From Saksenaea vasiformis B4078 (Eukaryota; Mucoromycota; Mucoromycetes; Mucorales; Saksenaeaceae), in NCBI GenBank assembly GCA_000697055.1, contig JNDT01001066.1, positions 1-30,514 on the forward strand: a stretch of DNA of 30,514 bases. Direction: 5' to 3'. The notes below the pieces were generated by a model. The model worked only from the letters and a program-made list of their open reading frames with translations. It made no database searches and had not been told where the DNA came from. Every line of letters starts with the position of its first letter. Within the stretch, counting starts at the first letter, position 1. The position numbers and the translations under genes were made by a program. Below are positions 1-6,952 of this stretch, piece after piece.

Positions 1-726
1 TACTGATAAACAGAGGCAAAAAATACAACCGTCGGAAACGGAGGCATCGAAGTACAAACAGGAAAAAAAGGAAAAAGAACCGTGAGCAACGCAAGAAATA
101 CAAGAAGAAAAATAGTGGCAGGTGGGACATGAAAAATCATTGAATATTTAAGTCAAAGTTGTTAACTATTGTATAATGACAGGATTCCAGAGCAGCCGAC
201 ATCTGCTGTACGCTCCACGGTCAATATGACGTGCCGCAAAAGGAAATGGAAACCAGCAAAGTCAAATCCATGCAACGATGGAAGAATGCCTTTACTTGTC
301 TTTGGGGCGGGCACGTTTGGGAACAACAGTTGCTATAAGGGACATTGCAAAGCAGCAGTTAACAAGTTATGGGGAAGCTTGAAGAGACGAGAAGCCCGTG
401 GTGAAGCGTTGGTTTTGAAAATTGACGAATACTATACCTCACAGGCAAATACTTATCAGCCATGTAATGTTTTTGTCTGACGTGATCGATAGGTTTGCCA
501 TCAATGTAAAACAAGGAACATGCAGAATATGACTACGGCTGACAACGTCAACCACCACGGCATTCAAGACTGTAAAAACTGTGGAATGTTGTGGAATCGC
601 GACGTCAATGCCAGCAAAAATACGTTTTACATTGCACAGTCTATTTGGGACGGAGGTGGAAGGCGAAGCGCTTTCCGTCGCCCTAACCGTATCATCGCTG
701 TGAATCCGGGACCCGCAAGGGTTTAG
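1..726 (+). pseudogene. Fanzor (eukaryotic TnpB-like) nuclease relic A, C-terminal part
   Basis: Two ORFs in the same frame (169-480 and 520-726) are separated by two in-frame stops at 478-480 and 490-492. Together they keep the order of a Fanzor/TnpB C-terminus: a strand with FGAGTFG, a DEYYTSQ motif before a zinc ribbon, a CKNCG half-ribbon, then the RuvC-III motif NRDVNASKN. The family is RNA-guided nucleases carried by eukaryotic mobile elements. The first cysteine pair of the ribbon looks degraded (only one Cys near TYQPC). Bases 3-140 read open in another frame and are very rich in Lys and Arg; this may be the upstream part after a frameshift, but I cannot show it. The N-terminal half would lie outside the window. 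The copy is dead as read. The family call rests on motif order alone. Confidence 0.7.
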
Positions 727-842
727 ATTTCTACAGTACGTACTATGATCTTTGACGAAAATTCTTATCAGTGACACTAATTTTTTGCTTCAGAATTCGT
801 TTCGGTAAGTCCTTGCTTGATGATTTATGGACATAATGCTAA

Positions 843-1140
843 ACAGTTAATGTGTAACTCCGCTCGTGATACTTGCACTACGGGAAGCGGTTCCTCGTGG
901 TTCCCAGTGGTTCCTTATTGACTTCGGTTCCTCAATGACTATTTTTCTCTAACAAAAAAAATAGTCATTGAGGAATCAAGTAACCAACAGGAACCCTCAG
1001 TATCCTACGGAAACCTAGTCATATAGCAACCTTTAGGAACCAGCGGTATCCAGTATATAACTATTTGGTGTCCTGAAGGATCCTACAGGATCCACTAACA
1101 TGCATTTTCGTAACCATCAGGAACCTTCAGTGACTCTTTG
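843..1140. repeat. Foldback repeat with GGTTCC/GGAACC motifs
   Basis: A perfect 19-nt inverted repeat pairs 928-946 with 957-975 around a 10-nt spacer. On its left side GGTTCC recurs at 889, 899, 909 and 926. On its right side the complement GGAACC recurs at 990, 1036 and 1120, with related GGATCC and GGAAACC forms between. A 21-nt stretch starting TAACCAACAGGAACC at 981 recurs with two mismatches at 1111. The block holds no plausible ORF. It lies 3' of Fanzor relic A. It may be the end of a small foldback transposon or a decayed tandem satellite. Confidence 0.65.
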
Positions 1141-1295
1141 GGACAACAACAGTATCTGATTGGATTTAACATAATGGTAGCGAATTTTCTATTGGACCCA
1201 ACTCCCGTAATAGACGGCTGCTTTTGGATATGATAGTTTTCATTATTGGCTGACTATTCTTTATTTAACTTCAGAAACTAGTACAAGATTCTATC

Positions 1296-1685
1296 TTAAT
1301 CTCTTCTAGTGGTGCGTTTCTTCGACTTCTTTTCAGCTGCATAATTGGTTCTTTTTCCTTTGCTCCTTTTGGTACCTACAGATGCAGTCCGAGTGAGAGC
1401 GATGGTCATCTCTGGCACAGTAGATGGGATCGGAAAATCTGAAAAACAAATTAAAGAGCTGTTGGAGGCTACAAGTGTACATCTTACCTTCGTCTTGCTG
1501 TGCTATGGAGTCGTCTTCTTGCAAAGATTCGATTGCAGTCTGTTCGTTATGACCAGTTTCTTCAGTGTCAAGGTTCTCTGACACTTGAGGTGTGCTATTA
1601 AAGACGTCAGGTACAGTTGATTGTGAAGATCTGTCTCACCTTCCAGATTGCGCCTTAGTACTGGGCCAAGCCTTGGACAAGAGTA
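1296..1685 (-). pseudogene. Possible spliced exon fragments of an unrecognised gene
   Basis: Reading leftwards, an open stretch from 1594 to 1488 (acidic, containing TEETGHNEQTAIESLQEDD) ends at a good donor, GTAAG. A 49-nt intron (1439-1487, ending TTTTTCAG) joins it in frame to 1438-1296. That exon encodes a Lys/Arg-rich tail ending KKSKKRTTRRD and a TAA stop. A further GTGAG...CTGAC...AATAG intron at 1595-1639 would join a short upstream exon at about 1640-1685. No ATG is visible, so this is either the 3' end of a broken gene or part of a transposon protein. The basic tail looks like a nuclear localisation signal. I recognise no family. Confidence 0.3.
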
Positions 1686-1749
1686 CAGTACTCCGTTACC
1701 AATAGGCACTATTAGTAAGTGGTAGATACTGTTTGTATCTCTAAACCTA

Positions 1750-2990
1750 ATGATGTATCAATCTAGGTTGGCGTCGATGTTTGCATGGGCCAGGCAACAA
1801 GAACTTCGGAACAGAGAGGATGCAGAGATCCAAGATGTGTACACACGGCTGAGTGATACCCCACCCAAAGTTGGCAGTTTACCAGAGTTTGCTGCTTATA
1901 TCAGAACTCTGAGTCAAGAATCGTGCAGGTACTTAAGCGGCTGTAATTTTGTTCAAGCTAATGATATATGGAAATAGAATAAAAGAGTTCAATTCTAGCT
2001 ATCGCCACAGAGAGACTCGGGAGCGCCTTGCTGCTCAACGGAAGATGGCACTACATTGTATCGCAGACAAATTAATTGGGAAATACAGAGCGGCAGACAT
2101 TGTAAGGTCATGAAAGGTTGTGGCATAGTTTGTAACAATTGGTATAGCCATTGCAATGGGTACATAAGGATAAGAAAAGAGTGCGCAAGAGAGAAAGACA
2201 GTGGATTAGGGCGTTCCAGCAACAAGATACTAGGCCGGCGATAGTAGCGTTTGGCGACACAGATTTACGGCCGATGCATGGCCAGGCGCCCTTACCAATC
2301 AAGGTATGTACAAATCTAAACATACTGTTGCTAAATCGCATCCTTAGGGTTTCCGCCAAATCCTGTCCCAAAAGGCACTAGTTGTCTGTATTGACGAATA
2401 CCGAAAAAGCAAAGTGTGCAGTATATGCGACAATGAGACGGTCGAAGTTCGTCAGGCCGGGCAGAGGTGTAGACACAAGTTCGTATACATGGTCTTCAGT
2501 ATGTGTTCATCTGACGCTCATGAAATTGATAGAAAAAAATACCTACGACTTGCAACTGATAAACGAAGAAGACAATGTTGCGTGGACAATGAGAATAATG
2601 TGCTCTGCTATTCTTCAGTATGTCCCGCAAGAACAACTTACGGTACTATCAACTTAGCCTGAAATTGTATCATGTACTAACTTGACGATAGGTTTGCAAT
2701 CGTGGCAGTCAATATTGTATCCGGTACGGATGTGCCAACATTGCCTTTCGGATACCGATGGAGAACGCCGACTTGTAGGTTCTTAATATATTATAGAATG
2801 TCTTCTCATAGTCCCAACAGGTGTGGAATCGAGACGTGAATGCTGGAAAAAACATGCGACGAATACTGGAGGCGTACATTCGATCTGGATGTAACATTGA
2901 CTCTCGTCCAGCAGCGCTTCAGAGGCCATCACGGCCGCCACAAACAGTGCAAGAACAAGTTCTCACAGACAGTTAAAGAGCTGTCATCTA
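1750..2990 (+). pseudogene. Fanzor (eukaryotic TnpB-like) nuclease relic B
   Basis: Pieces of one Fanzor-like protein lie in order but in different frames. 1750-1977 is a helical stretch with SLPEFAAYIRTLSQES. About 1990-2110 contains RERLAAQRKMALHCIADKL. 2151-2381 contains PAIVAFGDTDLRPMHG. 2375-2660 contains VVCIDEYRKSKVCSICDN, a DE(Y/F)xxS strand followed by the first Cys pair of the zinc ribbon. The block from 2819 contains the RuvC-III motif NRDVNAGKNMRRIL and a Pro/Arg-rich tail ending near 2973. Several frameshifts and stops separate the pieces, so it is inactive. The tail and several motifs differ from relic A, so these are two lineages, not a duplication. The motif order supports the family; no enzymatic claim is made for this copy. 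Confidence 0.72.
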
Positions 2991-3018
2991 GCTTCCTGTT
3001 AGGCACGGGTTTCGTACG

Positions 3019-3077
3019 GTAAGCGGAAACTAATTTTTCTGACTATCTGTGCTGACGTCATTTTGGGATTTATTTAG
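3019..3077 (+). other. Candidate 5'-leader intron of COQ1
   Basis: GTAAGC at 3019 and TTATTTAG ending at 3077 bound a 59-nt segment with a CTGAC-like branch site, ending 11 nt before the COQ1 start codon. The length matches the coding introns here. If it is used, the leader exon upstream lies in the tail of Fanzor relic B. No transcript evidence is available. Confidence 0.35.
3053..3060. promoter_or_regulatory. CRE/ATF-type palindrome TGACGTCA
   Basis: A perfect TGACGTCA, the consensus site of CREB/ATF-type bZIP factors, lies 28 nt before the COQ1 start codon and inside the candidate leader intron. A single 8-nt match can arise by chance; its position makes it worth noting. Confidence 0.35.
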
Positions 3078-3088
3078 CGGAACTTGAT

Positions 3089-4683
3089 ATGATAAAAGTT
3101 TCGCTCCTCGGAGGGGTGGTACACAAACAAATGTTATCTGTGCTGGGTGCTCGAAGTACGGTGAGACGCGTACCATTGACTCTCCCGGCCAAGACCGTAG
3201 TGGCGAGCTACTATGCCTCCCGAATTGCGTTCAAGGAGGCTGCAGAAGCTAAAGAAGTGGAAGACTCGTCGCCTTTAGGCAAGATTGCGCAGGGCTTGAA
3301 CACCCTGCGATCAACTGTGCTCAATGCGAAACTCTTGCATGAAGTTACCAAACCAGCAGACGATTCACTGCCATTTTCGCAACAAGCAACCACATGGAAT
3401 CAAGCTATTCGCGAAGCTCAAAGTCTTGTACATGACGATAACAATGAGCGCGTCATTGATCCGGCAAAACTCGTGGGCAAGGATCTATGGGAACTCAAAG
3501 GCAATATTGGAAAGCTTTTGGGAAGCAAACATCCATTTGTAAACACGGTTGCAAAGCACTATTTTAGTGGAGAGGGAAAGCACGTACGACCGCTGCTGGT
3601 ATTACTTATTGCCCAGGCAACTAGCATTGCGCCAAAGAAAGCGCAGTGGACAGATGTGGATTATCAGTCCATCGACACACCTATCTCGCACGGATTAGAA
3701 AACGTTACGCGTAAAGATATGTTTGATCAACAAACCCATTATACGCCCTCTGTGACCCAACAAGGATGTATCATTTTACCCACCCAGCGCCGATTAGCTG
3801 AAATTGTCGAAATGATCCATACTGCTTCTCTTTTACACGATGATGTCATTGACGCTTCTGAAACGCGTCGCAACTTGCCATCGGCAAACGCCAGTTTTGG
3901 AAACAAGATGGCCGTCCTAGGCGGTGATTTCTTGCTGGCACGTGCGTCATTGGCTCTTGCTAGGTTGCGAAATGCAGAATGTACTGAATTGATGGCTACC
4001 TGCATTGCCAATTTGGTGGAAGGCGAGTTTATGCAATTGAAAAACACGCAAAATAAGGATGGCGACAAGTCGAGACAGACAACATTTGACTACTATATGG
4101 AGAAGTCCTATATGAAGACCGGCAGTCTAATTTCTCAGAGCTGTAAAGCATCCGCTGTCCTTGGAGGTGCTACCAACGAAGTGGCGGCACTTGCTTACGA
4201 CTTTGGCCGCAACTTGGGACTTGCATTTCAGGTACCTCGAAAATCAAAAACGCGTTTTTTTAATACTAACTTCATGTTAGTTGATAGATGATATGCTCGA
4301 CTTTACCGTGACAGCCGCCGACCTCGGGAAACCCGCTGGAGCAGATCTGAAGCTAGGATTGGCGACGGCACCTGTCCTTTTTGCAGCCGAAGAATTTCCA
4401 GAACTGGAGCCACTCATCAAGCGTAAATTCTCCGAAAAGGGGGACGCGGAAGAGGTTGGTTTGATGAAACGGGGAGAGAGTGGAAGATAACACCGAGCTT
4501 ATCATTGCAAATTTATTTTAGGCACGAAATATGGTATACCGCAGTAATGGAATAAAAAGAACACTGGCATTGGCAGAACAGCATTGCACTATTGCCATTG
4601 AATCCATTCTGCAGCTACCGCCTTCCGACGCCCGATCAGCCCTTGTACAGTTGACAGAAAAATTACTGACAAGACGGTCCTAA
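3089..4683 (+). CDS. COQ1: Mitochondrial trans-polyprenyl diphosphate synthase (ubiquinone side chain)
   Basis: Exons 3089-4231, 4281-4454 and 4522-4683 give 492 residues. Family role: repeated addition of isopentenyl diphosphate to build the long side chain of coenzyme Q in the mitochondrial matrix. Both aspartate-rich Mg-binding motifs are intact: DDVID at residues 251-255 and DDMLD at 384-388; GEGKHVRP at 161-168 is the usual substrate-binding segment. Intron 1 (49 nt, TACTAAC branch site) separates FQ from LIDDMLDF, and only the AG at 4279-4280 restores that conserved string. Intron 2 (67 nt) begins GTTGGT, a weak donor, and rejoins GDAEE to ARNMVYRSNG. The N-terminus is basic, with hydroxylated and hydrophobic residues, as for mitochondrial import. 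Met15 (at 3131) is an alternative start. Chain length of the product (hexa- to decaprenyl) cannot be told from the sequence. It sits 100 nt after a Fanzor relic. Confidence 0.95.
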
Positions 4684-4864
4684 ACAAGACATCACCCCTC
4701 ATTTTCAAACAAATCATAACTAATACCTCGTAAGCTACAGAGAAAGAAAAGAAAGTAAAAAAAAGAAATAGCCTGGATAGATTAGACCATCGATCATCTT
4801 CTCCTTGTATACAGCATTCAACCGAACAATGTGTACTTACGCCCGATTTCACTGATTTTCTTTA

Positions 4865-5023
4865 TCAGTAAACTTCCATAACAACCCATATTTTGCCGTA
4901 ACCTTCTGTGATAAGTTTCGCGTTGATGTAAAACAATGAGAAGACAAAGAGGGCCATGTCCACCATGCGGAGCATGAAGTCGGTCAGCTTTTTCTCACGG
5001 GCACGTGCGGACGCATTACCCAT
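4865..5023 (-). CDS. Possible 52-residue membrane microprotein
   Basis: An ATG at 5023 (leftward) opens a 52-codon frame ending in TGA at 4867-4865. The protein starts MGNASARAREKKLTDF, then has a hydrophobic helix around MALFVFSLFYINA (about residues 23-35) and a short polar/aromatic tail. A basic N-terminus followed by one helix suits a single-pass tail-anchored or organelle membrane protein. It is head to head with the dehydrogenase gene: only 59 nt separate the two start codons. I do not recognise a family. A short intron (GTTACG...GATAAAG) could change the last residues. It is short enough to be a chance ORF, but the composition looks protein-like. Confidence 0.35.
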   Translation of the reverse strand: MGNASARAREKKLTDFMLRMVDMALFVFSLFYINAKLITEGYGKIWVVMEVY

Positions 5024-5039
5024 TTTTCGTTTCTGTGGA

Positions 5040-5082
5040 GAGGGCTCTCTCTTGTCGCTTTTTCTCTCATTGTCCTTCCCTC
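5040..5082 (+). promoter_or_regulatory. Pyrimidine-rich leader of the HADH gene
   Basis: The bases just before the ATG at 5083 are mainly C and T (runs such as GCTCTCTCTTGTCGC). Similar pyrimidine-rich leaders precede the PUF gene and the OGT gene in this window. In fungi such tracts often mark the core promoter and start region of genes without a strong TATA box. Confidence 0.4.
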
Positions 5083-6338
5083 ATGTTGTTTTTGACCAGT
5101 CGTGTTCTCCGCGCTTCTGCTTTGCAGGCTAACAAGGCAAGCCCGCTGCATGTTTTCTTTTTGATTTCCTTTGTTACTAACAGCCCTGAGCAGGTCCAGT
5201 TGCGAGGCCTGGCTTCTGGTACACAGCTGGTAAAAAAACAACAACAACTTGTTTGAGCAAATAACACGTTCGTTCATTCTCACAGACATATATAGGCCAA
5301 TATTGATCATATTAAGCGTGTGGGTGTGATTGGTTCTGGTCAGATGGGCCTTGGTATTGCCTATGTTGCAGCCAATGTAACCAAATTGCCTGTCGTATTG
5401 ATGGATATCAAGAAGGAGCAAACGGAGAAGGGCCTTCAGTTTATGAGTGAGTGAGAGGTTTTTTTTTTTTTCCTTGCTTAAGCATTGTGTTGATCTTCCG
5501 CGTTTTAGATCGTTTGTTGGAGAAAGATATTGCCAAATCAAAGATTACTGCCGAGCACGCGCAGGAAACACGAGAGCTTGTTTCTACGACCAACAGCTTG
5601 CAAGGACTTTCGGATGTTGATTTTGTCATTGAGGCTGCCTCTGAAAACCTCGACATTAAAACAGCGATTTTCCGCGATTTGGATTCGATTTGTAAGTCGG
5701 ATGCTGTCTTGGCAACCAATACAAGCAGTATCAGCATCACCAAGATTGCAGCTGCTACCAAGCGTGCTGAACAGGTAGATGATTATTATGATTATTATAA
5801 GCTACCCAAATCAGTCGTTCTTAATGGGAAACCTGCATTTAGGTGATTGGTATGCATTTCATGAATCCTGTTCCTGTCATGAAATTAGTGGAGATCATCC
5901 CTGGATTGGCCACAAGTGATGAAATTGTCCAGGTTACGCGTTCACTTGCCACCTCGATGGGCAAGACTTGCACTGTGGTGAAGGATATCCCAGGTTTTGT
6001 TGCAAACAGACTACTTATGCCCTATATTAATGAAGCAATGATGCTTCTGGAAAGTGTAAGTCTAAATGAAAATCGTATATCGTGTATGATTAACAAGAAG
6101 ACCACAGGAATTCGCAAGTGCGGAAGACATTGATATTACCATGAAGTTGGGAACGAATATGCCTATGGGCCCACTTACCTTGGCTGACTTTATTGGTTTG
6201 GATACATGTTTGGCTATCATGAAGGTGCTTCATGAGAACACCGGTGATTCCAAATACCGTCCAGCCGTTTTACTTCAAAAGTACGTTGATGCTGGATGGT
6301 TAGGTAAAAAGAATGGACGTGGTGTATACACCTATTAG
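5083..6338 (+). CDS. HADH: Mitochondrial 3-hydroxyacyl-CoA / 3-hydroxybutyryl-CoA dehydrogenase
   Basis: Six exons (5083-5136, 5194-5229, 5296-5446, 5509-5774, 5843-6055, 6108-6338) give 316 residues, the usual length for this family. It oxidises short-chain L-3-hydroxyacyl-CoA to 3-ketoacyl-CoA with NAD, in mitochondrial beta-oxidation. The NAD-binding loop GSGQMG is at residues 43-48. The catalytic His is 174 in [12 protein letters not shown], with the partner Glu186 in LVEII. The C-terminal helical domain contains [14 protein letters not shown] and ends GRGVYTY. The N-terminus ([14 protein letters not shown]...RGLAS) looks like a mitochondrial presequence. Intron 1 is best read as a GC-AG intron (5137-5193, donor AAG|GCAAGC, TACTAAC branch site). 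A GT donor at GTTTTC (5152) would give a slightly longer presequence. The other introns are 52 to 68 nt with GT-AG ends. Exons from residue 31 on are secure; the first two are less so. Confidence 0.93.
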
Positions 6339-6952
6339 AAACAAAAAAGGAATCCAAATTTAGACAGATGTAAAAGTCTTTCCTTTTCAAAAAAGAAAAA
6401 GGGGTATTTTTTTTATTTTATTTTGGCTTGGCCATGTTAATTCCTTCCGATGGTTCTGTGAATTGTTAAGATCGGCAGAACGAAAGGAGTTAGTGTAAAC
6501 CATTAATATAATGTATGTAATCAGTCTGTTTCTGTGACAGCGGGGACATATCTACTAACGTAAATCTTTCCAAAGCATGTTTACAGATGAATTACACAGT
6601 TATAGGGTTCGAGTAATGCATCCTATCAGGAAAGAAACCCCAAAATCCTGCCATAGAAACGGCGCCTAAAAAGAAGAGAGCGAATATGCAGTGTATAAGG
6701 ATAGCTTAATGAAAGGTATTTTCGCAAGATGATGATATCAGTGACTGTAAAAATAATAGGCTACTTAGAATGGAGCCCCTTACTTTCTCTTTTTTTTTTC
6801 TTCCTTTACTTGTCCAAAAAGGCATTTTCTCTTTTTTCCCCTTTTCCTCTCCTATTGCTATTGAAATAGAAAAAGGTTTTAACAGAAAACCATACAGCTT
6901 TCCTTCGACCTTTTTCTTCTTCTTTTTTCTTGCTTCTTGCTTTTTTGACGTG
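6339..6952. other. Intergenic stretch; 3' UTR of HADH and promoter/leader of the PUF gene
   Basis: I see no gene. The first part is AT-rich with an A/T foldback just after the stop (6380-6425). The last 180 bases (about 6775-6950) are strongly pyrimidine-rich with several T runs, like the other leaders in the window. A GGTTCGAG string near 6606 looks like a tRNA B box, but no matching A box or cloverleaf is present. Confidence 0.6.

Noticed and set aside
4984..5541. 185-codon open frame on the - strand
   Set aside because: It covers the HADH exons 1 to 4 and introns on the other strand, has low-complexity composition and no family features; the + strand HADH exons are conserved protein.
6600..6620. 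tRNA-like B box (GGTTCGAG)
   Set aside because: No A box, acceptor stem pairing or cloverleaf can be drawn around it.
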